This document shows positions 1-11,378 of a stretch of DNA of 64,000 nt, piece after piece; position 1 is the stretch's first letter, and each line of letters starts with the position of its first letter. This DNA comes from Priapulus caudatus (Eukaryota; Priapulida; Priapulimorpha; Priapulimorphida; Priapulidae). The stretch lies in NCBI RefSeq assembly GCF_000485595.1, contig NW_014577311.1, forward strand, positions 106,686 to 170,685, written 5' to 3'. Below the pieces are notes generated by a model, which had not been told where the DNA came from, searched no databases, and was given only the letters and a program-made list of their open reading frames with translations. A program made the translations under genes and the position numbers.

Positions 1-690
1 GCAGTAGACGTTAGATGAGCGCTGTCGCTCCGCGGCACTTGTTTTCTAAAGCAGTCTATATTAGCACCCTGAGTAGCACCCTGTATTAGCACACTGTAAT
101 GAACCCTGAATGCTCGCGTGGGTAGGGAAAAACATGGGGGCAGTCCATTACGCATGCATGGGGGTGGACTGGCACTATTCTAATCATAATTATTGCCTGG
201 CAACCTGCAATGCAGATGTGTTAACTCGCAGCTGAGCGAAATTCTCGCCTGCCTGAATATACTTGGATTTCAGCAACTCAATGGAGTGAGGTTATCACGC
301 GCAAAGGGTGATGCCATCTTTGATTATTGATGACACTTGCACGCGCCATTTCGCGGCAACTGCTTTTGCTATTAGAGCCTCCTCCACCCGCCCCCTCCCC
401 CCACTCTCCCACCACAACCACTACGCTCGCGCTCGACGCATATCCATGATAACATGTTAATATAGAGAAGTCATTAAAGTTACGCAGCTGTATCTTTATT
501 ACTGTACTACCGGTTGAGCAAAGCCTAGCTATCATAGATTTTAGATCTGTATTAGTAGTATCCTAGATATATGATCTGAGCGCGAACGCGGTGATGGGAG
601 GGTGCTCTTCATTCGTTTGCCAGTGAGTTTAGCATCAGAACACCTGCCGTCAGGTGAGCGCTGTCGCTCTGCGGCACTTGTTAGTAGAAC
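1..690 (+). repeat. Dispersed/tandem repeat unit, two partial units
   Basis: The stretch from about 44 to 690 is a copy of the repeat at 44221-44585: both begin at TTCTAAAGCAGTC and end at GCTGTCGCTCTGC..CACTTGTT. This copy has about 275 bp (283-558) that the other lacks, so one copy carries an insertion or the other a deletion. The end motif of the unit (GAGCGCTGTCGCTC) also occurs at 17-30, directly before the start of the unit. That suggests the tail of a second unit in tandem, cut by the window edge. No coding potential is supported; short ORFs here have no recognisable similarity. Confidence 0.7.
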
Positions 691-1279
691 AATTCTTTTT
701 TTTATCTTTTTTTTTAACTTTTGGTTTAACAGGGGGGGCATGGCCCCCTTTGGCCCTCCCTAACTACGCCACTGTTGCCTACCTCAGTCTAAGAAACCTC
801 CATATTCCACCTATGCTACATTTAAGATTTCTTGCAGAAATGGAAGTGCTTTCTTTCTTGTAAAAAAGAGAGTAAAAATGAGTGGATGTGGTATTTTTAC
901 ACATACACTTCATACCTATGCACAAATTAATAATATCTGTTTTTTAATACACGCCAAAATTGCCAAACACCACCGATAAACAAACAAAAACACTTTTAAA
1001 ATTGCTTATAGAGCCATGACACAAGCCAGAGGTGCGAATATACGTTGTTCTGTCCCAGGGACAGAGTTATATTAAATATTTTGAATAAATATTTTGAATA
1101 TATTTCATTTAAATCTATCGACTGCTTCTAGCTTTACTAGAATTATCTAGTAATAATTTCGAATGTAATGGTTATTATGTATTTGGTTGAAGTATACTGA
1201 CTACTGTGATTACTACTTGTGCCTATGTACTTTTATTTAGCGTTTATTCTGTCTTTTTGCAGGCTCAACCTGTTCAACT

Positions 1280-1450
1280 ATGCGTCAACTAAAAGGCAAA
1301 GTGAAGGAGAACAAGAAAGAAAAGCGTGAGAGGAAACTGGAAAATGTAAAGGGAAAAGAAATGATAATGAAGTTTGTCATCCCCACTCTGGTTGTAATTG
1401 CCATGGTCGTCGCTCTCATTGTGTATGCTGGCACGAGACCAAAGGTCTAA
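1280..1450 (+). CDS. SMCO4: Single-pass membrane and coiled-coil domain protein 4 (SMCO4)
   Basis: A 56-residue protein from one coding exon. It starts MRQLKGK, has a highly charged Lys/Glu-rich N-terminal half (residues 4-27), a single hydrophobic segment (about 32-51, FVIPTLVVIAMVVALIVYAG) and ends TRPKV. The order MRQLKGK, charged helix, VxPTLxV membrane span and ATRP-like tail matches the conserved SMCO4 family, which is about 59 residues in vertebrates. The family is a small single-pass membrane protein of poorly known function. The exon is preceded by a good 3' splice site (TTTTTGCAG, ending 1262), so at least one non-coding 5' exon lies upstream. CFAP298 starts 167 bp after the stop on the same strand. 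The gene is too short for most ORF callers; recognition rests on motif order and length. Confidence 0.88.
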   Translation: MRQLKGKVKENKKEKRERKLENVKGKEMIMKFVIPTLVVIAMVVALIVYAGTRPKV

Positions 1451-1617
1451 CTCTCTATTCTAAGACTATTTCGTAATAATCTTCTCTTTGTTTGGTGCTG
1501 GACATACTCTCCTAACTATATAAGTGCATAGCGTTCTCCTGAGAGTTAGTGGTACATATCAAGGATTCGTCTGATCTTCTCTCTATATTCTGTATAGTCT
1601 CTAAAATAACAACTATA

Positions 1618-2712
1618 ATGGTGAAGCTACAAGTAAAGTATCGAGACGAGCTGCAGTTTCTGTACGAGACCGTCGTCGACACGCCGGTCGGCGACATCCT
1701 CAAGGAGGTGGTGGCCATCTATAACGGGAGGCTGAAGGTGCAGCGGCTGTGCAGTGACATGGAGGAGCTAGCGAGTCACGGCGTCGTGATTCCGCACGAG
1801 ATGCAGGGTCTCACCGACGAGCAGGTCCACGAGCTGAAGCTCAGGGACGAGTGGGTGGAGAAGTGCGTCCCCAGCGGCGGATACGTCGAGAGCAAGGACC
1901 CGATTGGCCGACGGAACGGCAGGGCCCCGAACGAGAAGATGGCGGGCGTGATCACGAGAACGGTCAGCGAAGCGAAGGCTGAAATCTCAAAGAAGCAGGC
2001 GGAGGCGAGCGTGTGCGTGACGCAGACGATGATCGGTGATGCCCTAGACCAGCTGCGTGGCGCCAGTATGATTGTCTACCCGATGGGACTGCCGCCACAC
2101 GACCCTGTACGCATGGAGATCGAGAACAGGGAGGACCTTACTGGAACTCAGGTGACACGTTTAATCGAAATATTCAGTCTGTACGATCGATACGGTCGCC
2201 GATGTGTTTGTTACATCTCGAACAATGATATAAGATGCTGAAAGTAATATATTGGCTCCCAAGCACTCGTTTTGGATGCCTGACTGCCATTTCCCGCAGA
2301 ATTGCATAATCTAGACCTGATTGTCATGTTAATTTCTAGACTAAGACTAGACGAAGTTCCTTTTTGCCCCACACAGGCCTCGCAGGAAGTGATTGACCCA
2401 GCTCTGGCACAGCTCTGGTGGGCAGGGAAGGAGCTGCAGCACGACAAAGCTCTACAGGAATACGTTGGTAAAAACGAGAAGACCAAGATTGTAGTAAAGC
2501 TGAATAAGAGAGGTTTGGGGGCACCAGCAAGGGAACCCATCTGTACTGAGGAGCAGAAGAAGCAGATGATGCTGGATGCATACCGGAGGCAGGAGCAATT
2601 AAAGAAATTAGAGGAAGGTAATGATGAATCGTACTTGGACAGTGACTGGTCAGACAGCACTGCTCTTAAGAAGAACTTCCATGGAATGAGCAACGTCAAG
2701 TGGCGGATGTAA
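1618..2712 (+). CDS. CFAP298: Cilia- and flagella-associated protein 298 (C21orf59/Kurly orthologue)
   Basis: Two coding exons, 1618-2151 and 2377-2712, join in phase 0 across a GT/AG intron to give 289 residues, nearly the length of the vertebrate protein (290). Family hallmarks seen here are YNGRLKVQRLCS (about 39-50), MQGLTDEQVHELKLRDEW, EKCVPSGG, IGRRNGRAPNEKM, DQLRGASMIVYPMGLPP, LWWAGKEL, YVGKNEKTKI, GAPAREP and a C-terminal FHGMSNVKWRM. CFAP298 is a cytoplasmic factor needed for axonemal outer dynein arm assembly and for motile and polarised cilia, so its presence implies an animal with motile cilia. The ATG at 1618 is chosen because conserved MVKLQVKYRDE begins there; the longer upstream reading frame is untranslated leader. 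A pyrimidine-rich tract and TATAG end 20 bp upstream of the ATG, a possible splice acceptor. Confidence 0.95.
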
Positions 2713-2896
2713 TGTAACAGCAGCAGCCAACGCAATCTACTCTTTTCACTAGATCATAAACTGAAGCCTTGTCGTTATGAAGTGCTTTGGAGTTTGCTCA
2801 AACATGTCAGTGTATATGTCATGAATTTTTAGCTATGCCAGCTTTTATAACTATGAACTGGATATGAAATGCACCTGGTAATATGGACTTCTTATG

Positions 2897-2902
2897 AATA
2901 AA
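2897..2902 (+). terminator. Polyadenylation signal AATAAA for CFAP298
   Basis: AATAAA lies 185 bp after the CFAP298 stop codon in an A/T-rich 3' region and is the first canonical hexamer downstream. It is the likely 3' end signal. Confidence 0.6.
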
Positions 2903-2929
2903 ATAATGAAGCATTTTTATTATAATCCT

Positions 2930-4110
2930 TCAATAATTATACTGTTTCCTGTAACTATGAAAACTTGTGTCTATGTATACTCATGAACATGTGTATACAT
3001 ATTTTCATACTGCAACTCATAGTAAACAATACCAATACTATTTGAAGAAAATGAAAACGGTTGCCATCAAACTAGTACCAGTCCCGCTTTCTACAAACAC
3101 ATAAAATGAGGAGAATCACTCGTACCAGAGTTTTGTATACTCTTGGCCTTTTCGTAAATATTGAACGTTTAAAAACGGTTGCTCAATATATACATTGTGT
3201 AGATGTGCTGTGTTCCCTCTTTTCTCACATTACAAGCACAAACATTGGCGTTTAATCAAAATCGTGTGCTGTACCATAGGTGCAGTTTGGTGCAACAAAT
3301 CGCAAAATTGCTCGCAACCCGAGTTGAAAGTACTGTATAACTTGGTAGCTCCATCGTGACATAGAACGTGATCAGTGTAAAAATAACCCGCCTTCTCTAT
3401 TCCACGATGTGTAATTTCAATTCAAAATCGGTTTTCTGTTGTGTTTACAATTGAATGTTAACTCGTGTTTAGTTGGTATTATAATTCAGTATTATCAGTG
3501 GCAGTTAGTTGCCTATTTACATTATACAAGAAAAATGAATTGTCAACTGTTACTCAGCTATGTGTTACTAGTACAGTAGTACACATACATGGCTAAGAAT
3601 TTATGTCATATAAGATTAACATTTTTTTACCAAAAAGTTACTTTTAGATTTCATGAGTATGTGTATAGAGTAATGGGTGCTGGGTTTGTGCACCAGACCA
3701 TAGAGAATATGAAGTCACTGATCAGTTCGTTCTGATACTTGGTATCCTTTTGTTTTCATGCATGTTCTGAATCATAGCCATGTGTTGTGTTGCACTAACT
3801 GTGTAAATTAAATGTTGGAGTGGTATTTGTGTGTGGCGTCTTAATGGCACAGGTTAAAGTTATTGGTTTGAGCTCTTTTTAATAGAATTCTTTGATATTT
3901 GCATACCAACTATCAATTTTTCACGGTTTTAAACAAAAAAAAACTTGTGTTTGAGGAAACAGGTATTATCTTAACTGTCATTTGTATCTTTTGTTTATAT
4001 TGAAAGGGAAAATATATAAACAATGTAAACTTTTTAAATTGATATAAATCTTGATAGCATTTATTACTAAAACGTAATAGGATCAACATAATGGTATGGA
4101 AATCATGTAT
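2930..4110. other. Convergent intergenic spacer, no gene seen
   Basis: A/T-rich sequence between the 3' ends of CFAP298 (+) and DPH1 (-). I see no conserved coding segment, inverted-repeat element or RNA gene here. Confidence 0.6.
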
Positions 4111-4119
4111 ATTCCATTA

Positions 4120-4125
4120 TTTATT
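4120..4125 (-). terminator. Polyadenylation signal for DPH1 (AATAAA on minus strand)
   Basis: TTTATT on the plus strand reads AATAAA on the minus strand, 23 bp after the DPH1 stop codon. This would give a very short 3' UTR. Confidence 0.6.
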
Positions 4126-4147
4126 CTGGAATATAGATTCCAACTAA

Positions 4148-7100
4148 CTAAGTGGTGTTGTTGCAGTTACAATTTTCACATTTTTTACAACCATTATTCA
4201 CCTCTATAGACTCTGAAATAACAACATTTGCGATGTTCTCCACGGCTACTGGTGTCTCTTTCACTGCGGTTTTATCCTCCGTTTCCATGCCAGTTTTTCT
4301 AGGCCGAATACGGTGCTTGGTGACCAAATGTGGAGGTTTATGTGTGGGATGGTTTGGAGTCCACGGGCCAAGACTGTTATTTGAGTAAAAGTCCATCGGA
4401 TACCTGTCGTGCCAGGCCACCTCTGACAGTGCCACTGATGCCTAGATGTAAATAATGATATGCACTTATTTTAAATGACAAACAGAGATTACATTCTTAT
4501 CAATATGTTCATGTAATTTGGGACTACATGCTTATCAATATGCTCATGGAATATGGGACAACATGCTTATCAATATGCTCATGGAATATGGGACAACATG
4601 CTTATCAATATGCTCATGGAATATGAGACAACATGCTTATCAATATGCTCATGAAATATGAGACAACATGCTTATCAATATGCTCATGGAATATGAGACA
4701 ACATGCTTATCTGAGAGGAATGTGAAAGGAGACTGTAATGATGTGCTCACCTCGTACGGTGTGAGCAGAGGTTTTGAGAAGGCAGTGCCCCAATCTATGG
4801 AGAGTCTTGGACATGCGACCTGCACCCAGGCATCGATGTCTCTAAACTGCCGGAGCTTGTCGGGGAATATCTCCGAGAGCAGCACAGTGACGTGATCAAT
4901 ACCTCTGCTGTCCAGTGTTTTCTTGAGATGCTGAAACAGTACGTAGTAATGAGTGCGACTAATCGAAATAATCAAATCACAAGCGAGTCGAATAATTACA
5001 ACCTATATCAGTAACGCCAGCTTTGATATATTATCAATTATTGCACTTCAGTCGAGTAGCCAAATAATCTGAAATTCTTCCTTTCTCGCGATACCTCCAT
5101 TATCTTTGGTGAACCCTGCCTGCCAAGCGTTCCAAGAATAATGCCGAATTTCTTGGCAGATCGAGACTGGGTGATGGCTGTCATGCGGTTTTTCAGCATC
5201 TGCGCATGATCATAATGTTCCACCAAAAACTCTTTGTTGTATGGATCATACCTGCACATGCACGAATCTAAGTAATTGGGCATAATTAAAACATCAGAGT
5301 TGGGTCATATTATATAAGATTTAATTACATTGTTAACTGATGAACAAAAACTGATACAGAGGCAATACACAGCAAGGAGCCTGCTTAATTTACCTGTCTA
5401 ATGCCACGCTAATAAATTGCTGGAGAAGTGTAACAGGAAGAAGTTGGCAGAATGCTCGAAACAGGCATATGAGAATAGGGAATTGTGAAAATCTCTAAAC
5501 CCCTTCCACCCTCAGTATCTTGCTTAGATGGATAGGTCAATTATAATAAAGCTTAATAATGTTCCATTACAAATTCGCTAGATTATTAATAGACGCTCGA
5601 TCGTTCACTATTGAAATTACTGGTCAGCTAAGTCATGGAATTTCTACACTGATTATATTGGAGAAGATGTGATATGGTACCTATAAGCAGATATTGAAGG
5701 ATTGGCTATCATGATGGATTCCAGATGAAATCTTCCGTCACCCAAGTAGCTGTAAAAAAGTGCAACGTGTTTCTTATTGAATAATACAAATACTTTTACA
5801 ACCTACTACCAATACAGTAATAATTATGCTAATATGCTAATTGTGCTTTGTATGCTCACACAGATTTTCTGAATAATCTATGAAAAGTCTATTATATAGA
5901 TAATTATGTTTGTCATTTATGACTGCATATGGAGCATGACTTACATAATAGCATCAGCATCTGGTACAAGTGGAGAGGTACAGCCAAGGATCTCCCCTGG
6001 AGACAGTGGCTTGCATTGAGGTATTTGCACAGTGTAGTCCTCTGACAGATCCTCTTTGACACTCTTGAATATATTTAAATACAATCAGATATATTTAACC
6101 CCTGTGTTTGTTGATAATGATAGCATACACCAACTAGATGGGTATCTATCATTAGTTATGCACATTTGTCTGTTTCACTGATTTGTTATAAAAGAGACAA
6201 TTTGTGAGCAGTATTTAACAAATGGTAATCCACATTACAAAACTAACAAAAATGAAACCAACAATGGCATTAAATGACTTGTACTGGTGTGCAGCCATAC
6301 CCATGACAATGTCGGCAACTAAAGCTGGGTTTACACTATCGACTTCATGCTGACAAATTGTGGAATTGGAGCAATTTCCCAAGCTCAATCAACGGTTCTA
6401 TGAGCAGTTCAAAGCTTTTACGTTATCAACCGCGAGTCGGCAAACATCCATAAGTCCATAGTTCCAGCATAAAGTCGTAGTGTAAACCCAGCTTAAGTGA
6501 ATTACCTGCAATGCTGCAACAAATTGGATCGTGCTCACTAGCACTAGCCGCGACTTGCACGGAAAGTTGTGTCGCACGGTCTCCACGAAATGCAGGGTAT
6601 CAATTTTTATGTCAACAAATACGTAGAGCATGTTGATCCCTGACGTTTGATCCACCGTGACTACAAACACCAGAAAATGCACATGATTTTACTAAAGCTT
6701 GACCACCAATGAACAATAAACAAGGAAAGAGGACGTGAAACTAGGAAAATCAGCTAGGTGCTCATGACACGAGACAATTCTTATGAGTTACCACATCCCA
6801 CAACACTGTTCGAGTAAAGTGAAGTGCTACGGCTTTATTTGCAGAGAGAAATAGCTATTCCAGTCTGTATGTGTTAATATATTGGCACTTTGTAGAAGAT
6901 ATACTCACTTAGACAACTGTGCCCGTAGTGTACCATGAGATCTGCACCAAGCGCTCGGGCTGTGTAGTCATCCACACAACATGCTCCGTACGTAACATCA
7001 GCCATCACCAAGGTCTCTGCTCCTGAAAACCTGAAGCAAACCTGAACTGTCATGTTCTTTTTTCTGTCCGAGGTAAACCATACTTTGTAATAATAGTCCC

Positions 7101-8842
7101 TAAGTATCATTCATATATGCCCTGCTGATGTGTGTAGAGTGATTGATATTCCTATACTTCTTTCATACGTTAGTGAGCTATTGGCCTATAAAATTGTCGA
7201 GCGTAGTTGTTTTACTGACAATGCCAAAACGTGATGACCTAAAAATTAATGTACAATATGTATTCAGTCTGGCTTTCCAATAATTTAACACACTCTGATT
7301 AACAAATGTGTAGTGTAATCAGACAATATGACAACAGAGAGTATAGAATACCAATGAAACTACACAGAACCAGGTATACATATCACCAGGTCACATATGT
7401 AAGGAAGATTTTAATTCTGTTTTTATTTCACCCTAGATGACTAGGCAAATCAACAAGTTTGTTTATTTCAGTAGATATGCATTACTCTTCGATATTTACA
7501 TTATACAACCCTAATAAATATTTATGTATGCTGTAGGTTTTAATAGAATAAAATATAACTGTCAAAAACATCTTTATAATTTATTATATAGTTGTTCCTG
7601 ACAGTTATATAGTTAATTTTGATTACACATACTTCTCAATAATGTCGGCAATGGTACAGGCAAACATCAGCAAACCCTCAGGGAACTGCAATGCCACTGA
7701 AAGATTGATAAAACCTTCATCTTAAATCTTTATCAAATAAATTTTACAAGGAAACCATTTTCTCCATCAAATAGACTGTCATACAATTATTTTGACTTGA
7801 ACATACATCATAAAATACATCACGACATATCAGCAGCTGGTTTTAATAAAGTTTGCTACAGTTGAAAAGTTTGCTAAATACACTAGAGGTATATAGGATA
7901 ATAAGATACAATACTGGTAAACTAAACATAATTAATATGTTACAGTCCATAAGAAGTACAATCTATTCTTTAGTAATTAACTACTTCCTCTTTGTATGTT
8001 TTCTATCCCAGATTTAGTCTAGAATTCTGAACAGTTTGCATGATTTTAATTTTATATTATTTACTCATTTATTAAATGGTCCTCCATATTATAAGCATTC
8101 AATGCATGAGTTATAACACAAACGTATCTATACAATGTACAGATATGTACATATGTGCATTGTACAGATATCTTCGTGCTTATAGGCATTTATACTTGAA
8201 CAATTTAATCTTGGTGCCTTGTTCTCTATTGATTTACTACACGGATTATATTATTGTGCTTATCTTATATATTAAAATTGGTAGTAATTATCAAAAATAG
8301 CTAAATGTAAAACACATTATTTGGGTCTGATATGATTATAGTATAGACCCAAGTCTTGATTAATTTAGAAATGTATGATGATCAAAATCAACTGACTACT
8401 TTATATATATGCTAGTTTAAATAGGCAATCAATTATTCATGATTTAGTAACTAATGAATTGCAACCAATATGAATAGTATGACACATTGTTTCAAGGTTA
8501 CCTTTACGTGAACCTGTTCGTTTTATTTTCCATATTGTCTTGGGAATTTCAAAGTTGTAGTTGGGTGGTAGCTGAAATATAATATTCTATACATAAATAA
8601 CAATATACCTTATAAATATTTTTCAGAATTATCACAAAGGGTCACTGGATGGCAAAAATAATTAACAGTTTCCCAACTTGCTAAAGCTGGGTTTACACTT
8701 ATAAATTTTAGTTAAAACGTTGACAAATTGATCAAATTTGTTCGTGACTTCAATACAACGGAGTACAGTACCTGTAAAATAGCTTTTTGCAGTTCTTCAT
8801 CATTCAAGATTTCTTCTGGAATTTGTGATACTCGTTTTATTC
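4148..8842 (-). CDS. DPH1: Diphthamide biosynthesis protein 1 (first coding exon not found)
   Basis: Ten coding exons on the minus strand, 5' to 3': 8842-8772, 8571-8502, 7696-7633, 7030-6909, 6660-6506, 6063-5945, 5749-5681, 5251-5095, 4930-4751, 4441-4148. All have AG/GT borders and matching phases and code for about 432 residues; the N-terminal 10-40 residues are missing. With DPH2, DPH1 transfers the 3-amino-3-carboxypropyl group of S-adenosylmethionine to a histidine of eEF2, using a [4Fe-4S] cluster and non-canonical radical chemistry. The three conserved cysteine regions are visible: [19 protein letters not shown] and [13 protein letters not shown]. Other signatures are [67 protein letters not shown] and [14 protein letters not shown]. 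The C-terminus is Cys/Asn-rich (CKKCENCNC), as in animal DPH1. Exon 8842 starts with the last two bases of a codon, so a 5' exon must exist upstream. Confidence 0.95.
4491..4711. repeat. 35-bp minisatellite, six units, in last DPH1 intron
   Basis: Units of 35 bp begin ACATGCTTATCAATATGCTC at 4526, 4561, 4596, 4631 and 4666. A degenerate unit precedes them at 4491 and a partial one follows at 4701. The array fills most of the intron between exons 4930-4751 and 4441-4148. Confidence 0.9.
6323..6493. mobile_element. PIF/Harbinger-like MITE with TAA target duplication
   Basis: Inverted ends AGCTGGGTTTACACTA and its complement are flanked by TAA on both sides (6320-6322 and 6494-6496). A 3-bp TAA/TTA duplication is typical of PIF/Harbinger elements (family knowledge). 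It sits in a DPH1 intron with its right edge only about 10 bp inside the 5' splice site at 6505. Related copies are at 8685 (left end only), 14562-14787 and 59078-59796. Confidence 0.75.
8685..8715. mobile_element. Fragment of the AGCTGGGTTTACACT MITE family
   Basis: Left terminus only, preceded by TAA, in a DPH1 intron. No matching right end is seen nearby. Confidence 0.5.
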
Positions 8843-9035
8843 CTGTAAAAATTATTCAAAAGGTTCCATTTAAAATGTACTCAAAAGCTATGTGCTTGAG
8901 TAATTTTCAGGTGCTGTTATACTGGTATGATGGCAAATGATATTGTTATATCAATATATTATAATAACATATAAGCTAATTAGCTTTTGTATACATACTC
9001 TTGTATGATATTTGAATTAATCTACATTCTTGTCT

Positions 9036-9185
9036 GTGTGCACGCATGCGTGCATGTGCGCATACATGTCTGTGTGCCTCTGTCTGAGTCTTTGTCACTG
9101 TCTGTGTCTGCCTGCATGTGTCTGTGTGTCTCTGTGCTTATCCATCTGTATATTTCTGTCTCTATGTGTGTGTGCGCATGTACGA
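9036..9185. repeat. TG/CTG-rich low-complexity tract
   Basis: Imperfect TGTGTGCATG/TCTGTGTGTC repeats upstream of the found DPH1 exons. Reading frames through it are low-complexity artefacts. Confidence 0.6.
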
Positions 9186-9289
9186 GTGTAATGGCAAACA
9201 AAAAAGGAATAATTTGCATCATATATAAGTTATATGATACATACAGCCTAACACAAGCGTGGCTGTTAGGCACCTAGAGCAGAGACTGT

Positions 9290-10760
9290 ATACAATAAGC
9301 TGGGACAGTTCCTACACTCGCCACATTCAAATTACATCCCACGTGTGACACTAGCACCGACCAACAGCGAGTAAATAATTGAGTAGCGGTATCTGTAGGA
9401 TACCAAACAATAAATAACAACAATGGCGTGTAGAGTGTTAACCGTAAATGGAGATACTTAATTGTACAAAGCAAGATGATTGATTGAAATTCGCTGTATT
9501 GGTAGATTTTTATTCAAGTCCATGTTGTTATAGGTAGCTTGTACAAAACTGCACCGGAAATCATTAATAAAACACGCGTTTTTGGACTAGAGTGCATAAC
9601 AGGCTGATGACTTATAAGTGAACTCTGTATACTCTTATTATCTGCATGTAACTGTGTTAGCACAAACTGCACAGCTGGTGCAGAGAGATACTCTGACAGT
9701 GAGATGACTTATTTTTTCTCAACATTACTCCTGTGAGATTTTAGTGATGTATGCGGCTTGGGTAGCATTTGTTTGACAGCAACTTATTTTGTGCAGGGCT
9801 GCAAGGTCTTTTTTAAGTGTTTGTTCACCAGTATTGTAGTGGCATAGTTAGCCTACATTTGCATGCTACCCATGTAGCCCAGTAGATGGCGCTCGCGCTC
9901 GCCTTTCGCACGCTCTATTCCATCTTTGTTTTGTTGTTTTGCTTGTATGCCAGTTGTTCTGGAATAAAGCCGGTTTGTTCCACTGAGTAGCTCTTCGTAT
10001 GTGTGTGTAATAATTAGGGCTGTAACGATCCACCGAAATCGAATCAAATCGTGATTCTCTTCCCTCGATCCGATCCTCGATATTTTTCCCCGTATTTTCG
10101 ATTCGATCCAAGCTGCTCCAATTTTTAAACTGTATGCATCGGCCGAAGTGTGTATGAGACGCATGCTCCGATTGGTCAATAGTCACGACTCGCCAGTCAG
10201 CTAATCAGCGGCTACAGCACATCGCTAACACGTTGTTTACATGGCTCAGTTTAGCTAAAAAAGCTAAGCTTACTCATCCGACCCAGCATTAAAGTATTAA
10301 AGTATTAAAGTATTAATAATTGGCCATCAATCATCTCCCTAGTGGCGGTGAGACTTCTTTTATTGGGTGATGGCTGGAAGCATGGAGCTTATCAGGTTTT
10401 GAATATGTGCTGTATCAAATTTAAATATACCACACGAACCATGCAGCGGCATCATCCGGCATGTACATGTACTGATCTGCAGCTACAGGAGCCTACACAG
10501 TCGGTCCATGACATGATGTAGATTTCGTTAATAGCATGTGGGGGTAGAACCTTTAATTAAAATTGACAGAGGTCTTGTTCAGGGACAGGGTGTTGCCTAT
10601 TCTTCATTTCTAGCAAGAAATACGTTGTGCCTATGAATAGCAAGAAGCCTATGAGTATGATTATGAATGTGTTAGCACATGGCATAATCATAGGACTGTG
10701 ACAAACAGATTACAATTTAAAACTACAAATACAATTATTGAGTCAATAATGAGTATTAAT
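9290..10760. other. Spacer between DPH1 and RNF185, no confirmed gene
   Basis: The missing first exon of DPH1 should lie in or near this stretch, but I cannot identify it with confidence. Around 10015 the sequence TAGGGCTGTAACGATCC resembles the end of a hAT-type transposon. No matching right end was found, so it may be a fragment. ORFs at 9853-10186 on the minus strand fall in this repeat-like sequence and match nothing I recognise. Confidence 0.4.
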
Positions 10761-10764
10761 TGAG

Positions 10765-11326
10765 GCTGAGAGGGTCTATGTCCCCCAGGGTACTGCCAGA
10801 ACGTACCCTGGTACTATCTAATATGCCGGACCGTACCTCGCCTACTCCACTAACGAGTCTATGGAGTCACCTACGCCTACTCCCTAACCCTAACCATATC
10901 AAATAGTGACCAGGGTACGTTCCGGTATACCGGACCGTACCCAGGGTACGTTCCGGCAGTACCCCTGGGGGCAGGGGCGTCACAACATGATTGGGGGCCT
11001 GTAAGCAAAAATGAAATTGGGGCCCTAAACATGAATATTTTTTGATGGACCGTGCGCCGCAGGCTCACGGCACGAGTGCCGGAGGTAGGAAGTGTGAAGG
11101 GGCGTCTGGGGGGTCTACCCCCCATAAAATTTTGAAATCTAGACGCCCTAAAATGCTATTTCCACTCTTCCAGCATTCTGAGGCTATTTTAAAAGTAAAT
11201 TTTAAAAAAATTGGGGGGGATAAAGTTTGGGGGCCCCTTTAGGCTGGGGGCCCGTAGCGTTTTCCTACGGCAGCCCTACGGCTGTGACGCCCCTGCCTGG
11301 GGGACATAGATCCTATGAGCTTAGCC
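10765..11326. mobile_element. Inverted-repeat element, TSD TTAATTGAG, with nested insertion
   Basis: The ends share the motif GGGTCTATGTCCCCCAGGGT followed by TACTGCC; the right end is the complement with small changes. The direct repeat TTAATTGAG flanks it at 10756-10764 and 11327-11335, an 8-9 bp target duplication. The core has GTACC/GGTACG palindromic blocks and CCCTAACCCTAACC. The same family is inverted at 59213-59473, and a fragment lies near 39266. A second element (10972-11295) is inserted in its right terminus. Confidence 0.75.
10972..11295. mobile_element. hAT-like MITE with 8-bp TSD CCTGGGGG, nested
   Basis: Ends CAGGGGCGTCAC and its exact complement GTGACGCCCCTG are flanked by the perfect 8-bp direct repeat CCTGGGGG (10964-10971 and 11296-11303). 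CAGGG tips with an 8-bp duplication are the hallmark of hAT elements (family knowledge). It interrupts the right inverted repeat of the element at 10765-11326 and is therefore younger. At 324 bp it has no coding capacity. Confidence 0.85.
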
Positions 11327-11378
11327 TTAATTGAGTGTAGGGGCCCTACCGAAAGTGACAACAAAACAGTGTCCGTGT

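Noticed and set aside
1-690. LTR retrotransposon suggested by direct repeats at 17-43 and 656-682
   Set aside because: The repeated segment is only about 27 bp, lacks TG..CA ends and polyprotein coding, and better fits a tandem repeat boundary.
1549-2241. Longer CFAP298 start at 1549 and read-through to 2241
   Set aside because: Similarity to the family begins at 1618, and the reading beyond 2151 is intron with a clear GT donor there and an AG acceptor at 2376.
9853-10186. Minus-strand ORFs near a TAGGGCTGTAACGATCC motif as a transposase
   Set aside because: The peptides lack any transposase motif and only one transposon-like end is visible. At most this is a fragment.
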